Part shown: in pieces, positions 24,566 to 33,019 of the stretch | How the letters are laid out: every line of letters begins with the position of its first letter | Position numbering within the stretch: the first letter of the stretch is position 1 | Position numbers and translations under genes: made by a program | The notes under the pieces: model-generated | What the model was told of the DNA's origin: nothing | Databases searched by the model: none | What the model saw: the letters and a program-made list of their open reading frames with translations, nothing else | Source: Bosea sp. F3-2 | GTDB taxonomy: Bacteria > Pseudomonadota > Alphaproteobacteria > Rhizobiales > Beijerinckiaceae | Direction of reading: 5' to 3' | NCBI RefSeq assembly: GCF_008253865.1 | Contig: NZ_CP042331.1 | Coordinates: forward strand, 5,545,501 to 5,609,500 | DNA length: 64,000 nucleotides

Positions 24566-25582
24566 TCAGCGCTCCGTGATCTTGAACTCGATACGGCGGT
24601 TGCGGCGGTGTGCCTCGTCGGTATTGGCGACGTCGAGCGGCTGATATTCGCCGAAGCCGGTGGCGGCGACACGATCGGTCGGCAGGCCGCGCGAGATCAG
24701 GTATTCGACGACCGCGATGGCGCGCGCCGAGGCGAGATGCCAGTTCGAGGGGAACTGGGCCGTCTTGATCGGGCGGTTGTCGGTATGGCCGTCGACGCGC
24801 AGGATCCAGGGCAGGTCCGGCGGCATCTCGCGGCCGAGATCGAGCAGGATGGCGGCGAGCTTGTCGAGCTCGTCCTTGCCTTCGGGCTTCAGCACGGCCT
24901 GACCGGCATCGAAGAAGACCTCCGACTGGAAAACGAAGCGGTCGCCGACGACACGGATGTCAGGCCGGGTGCCGAGCACCTGCCGCAGGCGCCCGAAGAA
25001 ATCCGAGCGGTAGCGCGCGAGTTCCTGGACGCGCTGGGCGAGCGCGACGTTGAGCCGCGAGCCGAGTTCGGAGATGCGGGTCTGCGATTCCTTGTCCTTG
25101 GCCTCCGAGGCGGCGAGCGCCTCCTCCAGCGCCGCAAGCTGGCGGCGCATGGCGAGGATCTGCTGGTTGACGAGATCGACCGTCGCCTGGGCGCGGGCGG
25201 ACAGCTGCTTTTCGGCGTCCAGCGCTTTCTGCGTTTCGGCGAGTTGGGCCGGAGCGCCATTGTCCTGGGTGGCGAGCTGGCCCTGCAGGCGGCTGCGCTC
25301 GTCCTGCTCGCGCGTCAGGGTCGATTGCATGAGCTGCAGGCTCTCCTGCGCCTGCCGGTTCGAGGCGCGCTCGAGCGCGAGCAGGTCGGTGAGTTCGGAG
25401 ATCTGCTTGTTGAGGCGTTCCAGCGCGGTGTCCTTGCCGGTCAACTCCTGTGAGAGGAAGAACTGGCCGAGGACGAAGACCGTGAGCAGGAAGACGATGC
25501 CGATCAGCATCGTCGAGAGCGCGTCGACGAAGCCGGGCCAGAAATTCGCGTCCTCGCGGCGATGGGCGCGGGAGAGGGCCAT
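24566..25582 (-). CDS. MotB-like peptidoglycan-binding protein with OmpA domain
   Basis: A 338-residue protein: a cytoplasmic N-tail, one membrane helix (about 18-44, with aspartate 20 in FVDALSTMLIGIVFLL, placed like the stator proton-channel aspartate), a long coiled coil (about 47-190), and a C-terminal OmpA/MotB domain (about 225-338). That domain contains VDGHTDNRPI and SNWHLASARA, which bind peptidoglycan. It follows the MotA-like gene by 29 bases. It resembles MotB, and ZorB of Zorya, but no flagellar or Zorya effector genes are near. The function is unassigned. Confidence 0.85.
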   Translation of the reverse strand: MALSRAHRREDANFWPGFVDALSTMLIGIVFLLTVFVLGQFFLSQELTGKDTALERLNKQISELTDLLALERASNRQAQESLQLMQSTLTREQDERSRLQGQLATQDNGAPAQLAETQKALDAEKQLSARAQATVDLVNQQILAMRRQLAALEEALAASEAKDKESQTRISELGSRLNVALAQRVQELARYRSDFFGRLRQVLGTRPDIRVVGDRFVFQSEVFFDAGQAVLKPEGKDELDKLAAILLDLGREMPPDLPWILRVDGHTDNRPIKTAQFPSNWHLASARAIAVVEYLISRGLPTDRVAATGFGEYQPLDVANTDEAHRRNRRIEFKITER

Positions 25583-25611
25583 GGGTCAGGTTCCTGAGGT
25601 GCCGATGGCGA

Positions 25612-26622
25612 TCATGGCTCGGTGATCTGGTCAGCCGTAAGGCGTTCGATCAGCCGCTTCAGATCCTTCTCGCGCGTGGCCTGCGCCTCGACCCAGTCGC
25701 GGATCATCTGCTGCTCGGAGCGCATATGCTGGACGAGGCCCTGGATGCCCTCGGCGAGGTTGGCGAGCGCCTGGGTCGCCGCACGGTTGTTCGAGGCGCC
25801 GTCCGCCATCGCAACGCTCAGCTTCTCGAAGCGGTCGGAGAACGGATTATCGGCGGCAAGCAGGGGCGCGATGGTCTCCGGCGTTGCGGTCCGGGTGCCG
25901 AGCCAGCTTTCCACCTCGTTGCGGAAGCGGCGCTGCGCCTGCGCCACCTGAAGGTCGAGGAAGCCGAGAATCAGCGAACCGGCGATGCCGAAGAGCGAGG
26001 ACGAGAAGGACAGGCCCATGCCGGCGAGCGGGGCGGAAAGCCCGGCCTTCAGCTCGTCGAAGAGCACGCCGGCTTCGGCGCCGGTACGCAGCGACTTGAT
26101 CACGGTGCCGACCGAGCCGACCGTTTCGAGCAGGCCCCAGAAGGTGCCGAGCAGGCCGAGGAAGACGAGCAGCCCCGCGAGATAGCGCAGGACCTCGCGC
26201 CCGTCATCGAGCCTGACCGCGATCGACTCGAGGGCGGAAACGGCTTGCGCCGGAGCCAGCGTGCCGCCCTCGAGTGCCGGCAGCACGGCGCCGAGGGGGG
26301 CGATGACCTGACCGCGCCGGACTTTCGCCTGGGCCGGGGCGGCGGCGAGGCGGGTCGCGGCACGGGCTTCGCTATGGAGGCGCCAGAGCTCGCGCAGGGC
26401 GATCAGCACGCCGACGAGCAGCGCGCCGACGATGAGGCCGTTCAGCCCCGGATTGGTCATGAAGGCCTGGGTCAGGCCGCTGTGGAGGATGTAGCCGAGG
26501 AAGCCGATCAGCGCGATGAAGATGAGCGCGCGGACGACGTAGCGAAGCGGGCGTGAGAAACGGGTCTCCGTCCGCAGGGTTGCGGCCGTCGCCGGCTCGG
26601 CCGCGAAATCCTCGTTCGCCAT
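25612..26622 (-). CDS. MotA/TolQ/ExbB-type proton channel protein
   Basis: A 336-residue inner-membrane protein with helices at about 29-48, 60-78, 148-170 and 196-225. The third helix carries the family motif GLLGTFWGLLETVG. The fourth, APLAGMGLSFSSSLFGIAG, matches the helix that lines the proton path in TolQ/ExbB/MotA. The C-terminal 110 residues are helical and cytoplasmic. Paired with the MotB-like gene, it should form a proton-driven stator. It is separate from the true TolQ in this window (44652-45362). The start at 26622 has GGAAG upstream. Confidence 0.85.
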   Translation of the reverse strand: MANEDFAAEPATAATLRTETRFSRPLRYVVRALIFIALIGFLGYILHSGLTQAFMTNPGLNGLIVGALLVGVLIALRELWRLHSEARAATRLAAAPAQAKVRRGQVIAPLGAVLPALEGGTLAPAQAVSALESIAVRLDDGREVLRYLAGLLVFLGLLGTFWGLLETVGSVGTVIKSLRTGAEAGVLFDELKAGLSAPLAGMGLSFSSSLFGIAGSLILGFLDLQVAQAQRRFRNEVESWLGTRTATPETIAPLLAADNPFSDRFEKLSVAMADGASNNRAATQALANLAEGIQGLVQHMRSEQQMIRDWVEAQATREKDLKRLIERLTADQITEP

Positions 26623-26736
26623 CAGTCGTCTTCCGTTCGCCTCGGAGTGCGGGGGGACTGTCGCCTCCCACGCCTCAGGGATCAAGCACGAAAGAGCTAC
26701 AGTTCCGTCTCAGAGCCGGTTCGAAAACCTCCTCAG

Positions 26737-26781
26737 CCCTCATCCTTCGAGACGCCGCTTTGCGGCTCCTCAGGATGAGGG
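26737..26781. repeat. CATCCTTCGAGACG hairpin repeat, copy 1
   Basis: A palindrome of the form CCCTCATCCTTCGAGACGCC ... GGCTCCTCAGGATGAGGG between the inositol-phosphatase family gene and the MotA-like gene. Copies lie at 45819-45865 and, as a facing pair, at 50254-50287 and 50316-50363. Confidence 0.85.
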
Positions 26782-26802
26782 CTGGTGCGACCGGACAGCT
26801 TC

Positions 26803-27594
26803 TCAGGCGGCGGCGGTCTTCAGCGCGGCGCTCAGCGCCCGCTCGCCGGCCTCGTTGCCGCAGATGATGTCCTTCGCGCTCGTCACTGGCTTGCCGTCGA
26901 GCGTGCCGAAGGTGCCACCCGCCTCGCGGATCAGCACGGCGCCTGCCGCAAAATCCCAGGTGTTGAGGCCGCGCTCCCAATAGGCGTCCATGCGGCCGGC
27001 GGCGACATAGGCGATGTCGAGCGCGGCCGAGCCCATGCGGCGGACATTGGCGAAACGCGGCATCACGGCCGCGAGCTCGCGCAGGAACTGGCCGTGGCCG
27101 CCCTTGCCGATATGCGGGATGCCGGTGCCGATCAGCATCTCGGCCGGCTCGCTGCGGCCGGAGACGCGGAGGCGGCGGTTGTTGACATAGGCGCCCTTAC
27201 CCTTCTCGGCCATGAACATCTCGTCCTTGGCGGCATCATAGACCACGCCGGCGATGAACTGGTTGTCGCGCTCCAGCGCGACCGAGATGTTCCAGTGCGG
27301 GATGCCGCGCAGGAAGTTGTGGGTGCCGTCGAGCGGGTCGATGTGCCAGCGGTTGCTCTCGTCCTTGCCGTGGACGACGCCGCTTTCCTCCATGACGAAG
27401 CCATAGCCGGGGCGAGCCTTCTCCAGCGCCTCGCGCAGGATCTGTTCCGCCTTGTGATCGGCCTTGGAGACGAAGTCGCCGGGACCTTTGGCCAGAACCT
27501 GCAGGTTCTCGACCTCGCCGAAGTCGCGCTTCAGCGAGCGGGACGCCTTCATCACGGCGTCGGTCATCACGGTCATCAGGGGGGAGCGGATCAT
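26803..27594 (-). CDS. inositol monophosphatase family protein (SuhB-like)
   Basis: A 263-residue Mg-dependent phosphatase of the IMPase fold. The metal site is seen in EESG (near residue 69) and IDPLDGTHNF (near residue 84), with the second half motif WDFAAGAVLIREAGG near residue 214. It hydrolyses inositol-1-phosphate or related sugar phosphates; in bacteria the SuhB type also acts as a Nus-associated antitermination factor. Which role applies here cannot be seen. The start has AAGAGG seven bases upstream. It stands upstream of the MotA-like operon, separated by a repeat. Confidence 0.9.
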   Translation of the reverse strand: MIRSPLMTVMTDAVMKASRSLKRDFGEVENLQVLAKGPGDFVSKADHKAEQILREALEKARPGYGFVMEESGVVHGKDESNRWHIDPLDGTHNFLRGIPHWNISVALERDNQFIAGVVYDAAKDEMFMAEKGKGAYVNNRRLRVSGRSEPAEMLIGTGIPHIGKGGHGQFLRELAAVMPRFANVRRMGSAALDIAYVAAGRMDAYWERGLNTWDFAAGAVLIREAGGTFGTLDGKPVTSAKDIICGNEAGERALSAALKTAAA

Positions 27595-27684
27595 CGGAAC
27601 CTCTTGCGCGCCGCAACGGCGCGATGAGCCAGCGGCGCTGGTGATGCGCCCGGCAGGAATAGCGAACCGTCACTTGCGCGGCTC

Positions 27685-28605
27685 TTACTGCGCCGTCAAG
27701 ACGGCGCTGCTGATGCGGCTGGCCGCAATGCGCGCGGCGCGGGCCTGCTGTTCGGGCTTCAGCCGGCCGAACAGGCCGTCGAGGCCGGGATCGTCGAGGC
27801 CCTGCGCGCGGGCGGCGAGATGCCAGGCGGCGGCCTCGATCGTGTCGGGCGGAATGCCCAGGCCGAACTGGTACAGCTTGGCCAGACGGTTCTGGGCAAT
27901 CGGGTTGCCGCCCGCGGCGGCGCGCTGGAACAGCTTCGCCGCGCGCGCCTCATCCTTGGACACGCCGGTGCCGTTGAACAGCATGATCGCATATTCGACC
28001 ATGCCGGGAACATTGCCGGCCGCAGCCGCCCGCTTCATCCAGTGTGCGGCCGTCTCCTCGTTCGCCGGCATGCCGCGGCCCTGCTTCGCCAGCACGCCGA
28101 GGGCGTACATGGCGTCGCTGACATTGGCCTTGGCGGCGGTCTCCAGGCAGGTGACGGCGCGCTGGTCATCAGCCTCGCGGCCGGTGGCGAGCAGGGTCAG
28201 CCCGAGATTGTAGTTGGCGGCCGGATGGCCGGCTGCAGCCGCCTTTTCAAGCAAGGCGCCGGCGCGGGTCGGATCACGCTTGCCGCTCTTCTCGTCGAGG
28301 AGCTGGGTCGCCAGAGCGAAGGCGGCATTGATGTCGCCGCGCGCCTCGGCCCGCTCATACCATTCGGTCGCGACCTTCTGGTCGGGCGCAACACCGAGCC
28401 CCTGGCGATAGAGCTCGCCGAGCAGCGTCATCGCGGCGGCGTCACCGCTGTTGGTCTCGATGCGCTTAAGCGCCTCGGACAGGGCGCGCCGGTAGTGGCC
28501 GACCTGATAGGCGCCATAGGCATTGTCCGCGTCGGGCGCGGCCCAAGCCGGTGCCGCAACCAGCATGGAGCCGGCGAGGCAGGCAAGGCGGGCGAGATGC
28601 TTCAT
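27685..28605 (-). CDS. secreted Sel1-like repeat protein
   Basis: A 306-residue protein with a signal peptide (MKHLARLACLAGSMLVAAPA, cleavage after AWA) and about six to seven Sel1-type repeats, a TPR variant of roughly 36 residues with the pattern AAxxLGxLYxxGxGVxxD, over residues 40-270. Such repeats serve as protein-binding scaffolds in the periplasm. The ATG overlaps the last codons of the ThiE-like gene (28602-28605), so it is translationally coupled to it, an odd partner for thiamine metabolism. The binding partner is unknown. Confidence 0.85.
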   Translation of the reverse strand: MKHLARLACLAGSMLVAAPAWAAPDADNAYGAYQVGHYRRALSEALKRIETNSGDAAAMTLLGELYRQGLGVAPDQKVATEWYERAEARGDINAAFALATQLLDEKSGKRDPTRAGALLEKAAAAGHPAANYNLGLTLLATGREADDQRAVTCLETAAKANVSDAMYALGVLAKQGRGMPANEETAAHWMKRAAAAGNVPGMVEYAIMLFNGTGVSKDEARAAKLFQRAAAGGNPIAQNRLAKLYQFGLGIPPDTIEAAAWHLAARAQGLDDPGLDGLFGRLKPEQQARAARIAASRISSAVLTAQ

Positions 28606-29255
28606 CGCGCCGCCTTTCGCGCCGCGAACGCGGCGATCGCGGCATTGGTAGCCTCGACAAGTGCGCGGATATCCTGGCCCTCCTCGAAGGCCCAGGCGCC
28701 GAGCGCGACGAACTCGGCCCCGGTCTCGACCAGCGCGGGGACCGATTCGGCATCGGGCGCATAGGCGACGCAGGGCGTTTCGAAGATCTCGGCCCACCAG
28801 CCGGCACGCTCGATGACGGCGGCAAGCGGCGGCACGCTGCCGTCGGCGCGCGGCTCGCCGAACATCACATAGTCGACGCCGGCCTCGCCGACATCCATCG
28901 CATCGTGGCGGGCGCGCAGGCTGCCGGCGCCGATGATGCGCTCATTGCGCAGGCTGGAACGGGCCTCGGCGATCGCCTCGGGGCCGCCGGTGACATGCAC
29001 GCCGTCGGCGCCGCCGCGGGTCGCGACGAGCGCGCTGTCCTCGACGACGAGGGCGACGTTATTGGCCTGGACCGGCCCGGCGAGGCGCTTGACGCGCTCG
29101 ATGCGGCTGCGGTCGTCGCCGGGCGTGAGGCGCAGCACGATGGCGGCGATGTCGCCGCCTGCCATGGCTTGCATCAGGCGAAAGACGATCGCCTCCGCGT
29201 CCTCGACGGGCGGGGTGACGAGCATCAGGCGGGTGGGGGAGGAGTGCATGGTCAT
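28602..29255 (-). CDS. ThiE/TenI-like thiamine phosphate synthase family protein, divergent
   Basis: A 217-residue TIM-barrel protein of the ThiE/TenI family. The usual ThiE marks are degraded: LRLTPGDD where the QLR-type phosphate/metal motif is expected, GADGVHVTGGPE instead of GVHLGQxD, and IIGAGSLRARHDAMD at the third motif. The barrel end DYVMFGEP is recognisable. Activity as a thiamine phosphate synthase is therefore doubtful, and it may be a TenI-like or repurposed paralogue. Its ATG overlaps the benE stop codon (ATGA). No TPP riboswitch is visible upstream of the operon. Confidence 0.75.
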   Translation of the reverse strand: MTMHSSPTRLMLVTPPVEDAEAIVFRLMQAMAGGDIAAIVLRLTPGDDRSRIERVKRLAGPVQANNVALVVEDSALVATRGGADGVHVTGGPEAIAEARSSLRNERIIGAGSLRARHDAMDVGEAGVDYVMFGEPRADGSVPPLAAVIERAGWWAEIFETPCVAYAPDAESVPALVETGAEFVALGAWAFEEGQDIRALVEATNAAIAAFAARKAAR

Positions 29256-30406
29256 GATCGGCTGCGCAAACGGCCCGCAGCGAAGTCCAATGTCAAGACC
29301 ACGAGCCCAGCAATCAGGCTCCAGAAGGCGGAGCCGATGCCGAAAAGCGAGAGGCTGGAGGCCGCGACGGCGAAGGCGACGACAGCGGCGAAGCGCTCCC
29401 TGTCGGAGGACATGGCCTGGGCGAGCGCCCCGGTGAGCGAGCCGACGAGGCCGAGGCCGGCGACCGCGACGATCAGCGCTTTGGGCATGGCGAGCACCAG
29501 CGCGATCAGCAGGCCGGCAAAGCCGGCGACGGTGAGCCAGAGCGCGCCATAGACCACGCCGGCTTTCCAGCGCTGCTTCGGATCGGGATGGGTGTCGCCG
29601 CCGGTGCAGATCGAGGCGCTGATCGCGGCCATGTTGGTCATATGCGCGCCGAAGGGCGCGGTGACGAGCGAGGTCAGGCCGGTGACGAAGAGGGCGGGCG
29701 CCGTTGGTGGGCCATAGCCGGCGGCGCGCAACACGGCGAAGCCCGGCAGGTTCTGGGCGGCCATGGTGACGAGGTAGAGCGGGACGCCGATGCCGAGCAT
29801 GGCGGCAATATCGAAGCGCGGCGTGACAAATTCGAGGCCGGTCAACGCGAGTCCCCCGGCTGGCCATTGGGCGAGGCCGCCAGCGAAGCTGATGGCGATG
29901 CCGGCAAGCAGAGCGGCGATCACGCCGAGGAAGGGGGTGATCAGCCGCGCGACGAGGAAGACCGCGAGCAGCGGCAGGACGAGCGCCGGCGATAGCCGCA
30001 TCTCGTCGAAGACGGCGACGACAAAGCGGAAGATGACGCCTGCCAGCATCGCGGACGCGACCGGCATCGGGATGCGCTCGATCAGCCGGCCGAGCGGGCG
30101 GAAGGCGGCGGTGAGCATCATCAGCACTGCGGCGAGCAGGAAAGCGCCGACCGCCGACGCCATGTCGAAGCCGCTGGCAGCGGCGATGAGGGCAGCTCCC
30201 GGCGTCGACCAGGCACAGATCATCGGCAGGCGGTAGCGCCAGGACAGCCAGGCGCTGGAGATCGCGGTCGCGACGGCGAGCGCCGCGATCCAGGAGACGG
30301 TCTGCCCGGCTGTCGCGCCGAGCGTCTGCGCCGCGGAGAGGATGACGGCAACCGAGGCGGCGAAGCCGACGAAGACCGCGACCAAGGCGGAGAAGACGAT
30401 CGACAT
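29252..30406 (-). CDS. BenE-family benzoate/H+ symporter-like transporter
   Basis: A 384-residue membrane protein with about 11-12 hydrophobic segments. Family marks include ICAWSTPGAALIAA near residue 63 and NLPGFAVLRAAGYGPP near residue 218. BenE members import benzoate or related aromatics with protons, but many homologues have unknown substrates and no aromatic degradation genes are nearby here. It begins an operon with the ThiE-like and Sel1 genes, coupled by 4-base overlaps. Confidence 0.85.
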   Translation of the reverse strand: MSIVFSALVAVFVGFAASVAVILSAAQTLGATAGQTVSWIAALAVATAISSAWLSWRYRLPMICAWSTPGAALIAAASGFDMASAVGAFLLAAVLMMLTAAFRPLGRLIERIPMPVASAMLAGVIFRFVVAVFDEMRLSPALVLPLLAVFLVARLITPFLGVIAALLAGIAISFAGGLAQWPAGGLALTGLEFVTPRFDIAAMLGIGVPLYLVTMAAQNLPGFAVLRAAGYGPPTAPALFVTGLTSLVTAPFGAHMTNMAAISASICTGGDTHPDPKQRWKAGVVYGALWLTVAGFAGLLIALVLAMPKALIVAVAGLGLVGSLTGALAQAMSSDRERFAAVVAFAVAASSLSLFGIGSAFWSLIAGLVVLTLDFAAGRLRSRS

Positions 30407-30548
30407 GGCGTTCCGGCAGAAGACGCGCGAAAGGGGGGCTGCCCTTCAACCAGAAATCGCTAGAGGCGTGAAGGCCCGGACCTGCGTGGTGGGTACGATG
30501 CAGAGTTCTGCGCGTCCATCGGCGAAAGTGTCGGCGCCGTCGCCCGGC

Positions 30549-30836
30549 CTACGACAGCAGGAAGGCGAGCCGCTCGTCGGCGCGACCGGGTGCGATCTCC
30601 AGAATTTCGGCGCTGACGACATTCTCGGCGACGAAGGGGTCGGAATTGACACGGGTTTCCAGGTCGATGCGCGTAACGCCATGAGCGAGCACCATGCCAC
30701 CGAGCCCGGGCTTCAGGCTGCCGGTCATGAGGAAGACGCCGTCCTCGAAACCACGCCTGATCCACTCGTTGTGGGCTTCCACCAAGGCCGGAGCCTGCGC
30801 CTTGTTGGCGGAGAAGCGGAGAGCGACGACGAACAT
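30549..30836 (-). CDS. YciI-like protein
   Basis: A 95-residue ferredoxin-fold protein of the YciI family (MFVVALRFSANKAQAPALVE ... GVFLMTGSLKPGLGGMVLAHG ... SDPFVAENVVSAEILEI), with the conserved GxFLxxG and DPF patterns. The family's function is mostly unknown; some members have dehalogenase-like chemistry. It starts at 30836 with AAAGGGAA upstream and follows the TetR gene by 22 bases, so the two form an operon and YciI is a likely target of that regulator. Confidence 0.86.
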   Translation of the reverse strand: MFVVALRFSANKAQAPALVEAHNEWIRRGFEDGVFLMTGSLKPGLGGMVLAHGVTRIDLETRVNSDPFVAENVVSAEILEIAPGRADERLAFLLS

Positions 30837-30858
30837 GAGAGTTCCCTTTCGAGATGGA

Positions 30859-31449
30859 TCAGGGGGCTTCGGGCGAAGCAGAAGAGGGAGTTTGCGCGTC
30901 GAGCCACATGTTGATCGCCGCGAACTCGCGGCGAATGAAAGCTTCGTCGCGGAAGGCTGCGGCCAATGTCGCAATGCCCTGGCTGCGCATCAGCAGATGC
31001 ATGGCGAGCGCATCGGCATCGGATGCCCGGCCGAGCGCGGCGAAGCGACCCGCCAGCCATCCCCGGAACAGCGTGAAGATTCCGGCTGCCTGTTCGAGCG
31101 CAGCATGATCGAGCTTGGCAAGCTCGGCACACAGCGTGCCGACAGGGCAGCCGTAGAGCATGATCTTGGTGCGGTTAGCGATCAGCATCCCGGTGAAGGA
31201 GCGGATATGATCGAGCGGCGTGTCGCCTGAATTCTGCCAAGCTGCGAGCAGAGCGCGGCTCCGTTCCACACGCTGTGCGATGACCGCGTCGAGAATCTCG
31301 TCCTTGGTTCTGAAGTGGTAATAGAAATTGCCGCGGGAGATGCCGGTGGCGGCCGCGATATCGGCAAAGGCGGTCGCCTCGAAACCGACCTCGTAAAACA
31401 GCCTGTCGGCCGCTTCTACGATTTGCTGTCTGGTATCGGCGGCGCCCAA
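30859..31449 (-). CDS. TetR/AcrR family transcriptional regulator
   Basis: A 196-residue repressor-type protein. The N-terminal HTH is ADIAAATGISRGNFYYHFRT (about residues 29-48), the TetR hallmark. The C-terminal ligand domain contains GCPVGTLCAELAKLD near residue 100, as in the C-terminal pattern of some YciI-linked regulators. The probable operator is the perfect inverted repeat at 31491-31533 just upstream. It probably controls itself and the downstream yciI-like gene. Confidence 0.9.
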   Translation of the reverse strand: MGAADTRQQIVEAADRLFYEVGFEATAFADIAAATGISRGNFYYHFRTKDEILDAVIAQRVERSRALLAAWQNSGDTPLDHIRSFTGMLIANRTKIMLYGCPVGTLCAELAKLDHAALEQAAGIFTLFRGWLAGRFAALGRASDADALAMHLLMRSQGIATLAAAFRDEAFIRREFAAINMWLDAQTPSSASPEAP

Positions 31450-31490
31450 TTCAACCTCCAGGGGCGGTTCGGAATTCCCGGTCGGATCGA

Positions 31491-31533
31491 CTAGGTCAAT
31501 CGTCCCAATTTGTTTTTAGGACGATTGACCTAG
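31491..31533. promoter_or_regulatory. inverted repeat, candidate operator of the TetR regulator at 30859
   Basis: Perfect 15-bp arms CTAGGTCAATCGTCC (31491-31505) and GGACGATTGACCTAG (31519-31533), separated by 13 A/T-rich bases, 42 bases upstream of the TetR start. Each arm is itself a near-palindrome (TAGG-N8-CCTA type), which suits two dimer sites. A further hairpin (31561-31587) and a repeat (31618-31773) fill most of the remaining 348-base gap up to fba. Confidence 0.7.
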
Positions 31534-31617
31534 GCCATCAAGAGCAAACCTGAAACGGCAAACGCCGCCGGGGTTGCCTGCGGCGTTCGATGGTTCAGGC
31601 GGGTTTTCGAGAAAGCC

Positions 31618-31773
31618 AGAGCACGCTGATTTTTAGCGGAAACGGCCCCGTCATTCCGGACAAGCCGCGAAGCGGCGGCGATCCGGAATCCATCATAGAG
31701 CTCGGCGCTCTCCGATGGATCCCGGGTCAAGCCCGGGATGACGGCGTGTTTCCGCGTAAAATCAGCAGGCTCT
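31618..31773. repeat. composite palindromic repeat with outer arms and inner GTCAT...ATGAC palindrome
   Basis: The outer arms 31618-31643 and 31748-31773 match at 22 of 26 positions (AGAGC--GCTGATTTT--GCGGAAAC). The inner palindrome begins GTCATTCCGGA (31650) and ends GCCCGGGATGAC (31742). It is the same composite type as 2884-3042. It lies just past the fba stop codon. Confidence 0.85.
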
Positions 31774-31797
31774 AAGAAACCGGGTTCTTCAGAGAAC

Positions 31798-32880
31798 TCA
31801 CGCCGCTTTCTTGGCGCCGAAGGTCGGGTCGAGCTCGCCCTTGGCGTAGCGCTTGGCCATCTCGGCGAGCGTGACGATCCGCTTGATCTTCGAGGCCTGG
31901 CCGGCGGTGTTGAACTCCTCCAGCCGCTTCTTGCAGAGGGCGGTCATTGCCTCCATGGCGGGCTTGAGGTACTTGCGCGGATCGAACTCGCCGGGGTTCT
32001 CGGACAGAATCTTGCGGATCTGGCCGGTCATCGCCATGCGGTTGTCGGTGTCGATATTGATCTTGCGCACGCCGTGCTTGATGCCGCGCTGGATCTCCTC
32101 GACCGGCACGCCCCAAGTCTGGGGCATCTTGCCGCCATACTGGTTGATGATGTCCTGGAGATCCTGCGGAACCGAGGAGGAGCCGTGCATCACCAGATGC
32201 ATGTTCGGCAGCTTCTTGTGGATCTCCTCGATGACATGCATGGCCAGGATCGCGCCGTCGGGCTTGCGGGTGAACTTGTAGGCGCCGTGCGAGGTGCCCA
32301 TGGCGATGGCAAGCGCATCGACCTTGGTCTCGGCGACGAACTTCACCGCCTCGTCGGGGTTGGTCAGGAGCTGGTCGTGGCTGAGCTTGCCCTCGAAGCC
32401 GTGGCCGTCCTCCTTCTCGCCCTCGCCGCTCTCCAGCGAGCCCAGCACGCCGAGCTCGCCCTCGACCGAGATGCCGCCGAGATGGGCCATGTCGGTCACG
32501 GTCTTGGTCACGCCGACATTGTAGTCCCAGTCGCCGGGGGTCTTGCCGTCGGCCTTGAGGGAACCGTCCATCATCACCGAGGTGAAACCGGCCTGGATCG
32601 CGGTCATGCAGGTCGCCGGCTCGTTGCCGTGGTCGAGATGCACGCAGACCGGGATATGCGGATAGATCTCGGTGACGGCGTCCATCATGTGCTTGAGCAT
32701 GATGTCGTTGGCGTAGCTGCGGGCGCCGCGCGAGGCCTGGATGATGACGGGCGCGTCGGTCGCATCAGCCGCCGCCATGATCGCCAGCGCTTGCTCCATG
32801 TTGTTGATGTTGAAGGCGGGCACGCCGTAGTCGTTCTCGGCGGCGTGGTCGAGCAACTGGCGAAGCGTGATACGGGCCAC
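31798..32880 (-). CDS. fba: class II fructose-bisphosphate aldolase, Calvin-cycle subtype
   Basis: A 360-residue zinc-dependent aldolase that splits or forms fructose-1,6-bisphosphate (and probably sedoheptulose-1,7-bisphosphate). HLDHGN near residue 82 holds the zinc ligands; VEGELGVLGSLE, HGSSSVP and INIDTDNRMA are the other site motifs. The Calvin subtype is suggested by the roughly 350-residue length and the long segment after LGSLESGEG. The start is GTG at 32880 with AAAGGGGAG upstream. It ends the tkt-gap-pgk-fba block, but no RuBisCO gene is in the window, so the role may be glycolytic. Confidence 0.95.
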   Translation of the reverse strand: MARITLRQLLDHAAENDYGVPAFNINNMEQALAIMAAADATDAPVIIQASRGARSYANDIMLKHMMDAVTEIYPHIPVCVHLDHGNEPATCMTAIQAGFTSVMMDGSLKADGKTPGDWDYNVGVTKTVTDMAHLGGISVEGELGVLGSLESGEGEKEDGHGFEGKLSHDQLLTNPDEAVKFVAETKVDALAIAMGTSHGAYKFTRKPDGAILAMHVIEEIHKKLPNMHLVMHGSSSVPQDLQDIINQYGGKMPQTWGVPVEEIQRGIKHGVRKINIDTDNRMAMTGQIRKILSENPGEFDPRKYLKPAMEAMTALCKKRLEEFNTAGQASKIKRIVTLAEMAKRYAKGELDPTFGAKKAA

Positions 32881-33019
32881 GATGGCACTCCCCTTTGGTT
32901 CATCGATCTGATGGTGGATTTAGAGCGTCAGCGCCACCGGCGCAAAGCTAAAGCACTGACATGCTGAAAATGCGAAGGGCCGCTCCGTTGCCGGGCGGCA
33001 CCTCGGGAAACGGCCGGAA

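Noticed and set aside
24566..26622. Zorya anti-phage system (ZorAB-like pair)
   Set aside because: The channel and OmpA proteins resemble ZorA/ZorB in outline, but no ZorC, ZorD or ZorE follows. The partner is an Ivy inhibitor.
26700..26730. tRNA T-loop-like sequence GGTTCGAAAACC
   Set aside because: There is no acceptor, D or anticodon stem around it, and the surrounding bases are a repeat flank.
30407..30548. TPP riboswitch ahead of benE-thiE
   Set aside because: No CUGAGA-type core or matching helices are visible in the 142 bases upstream.
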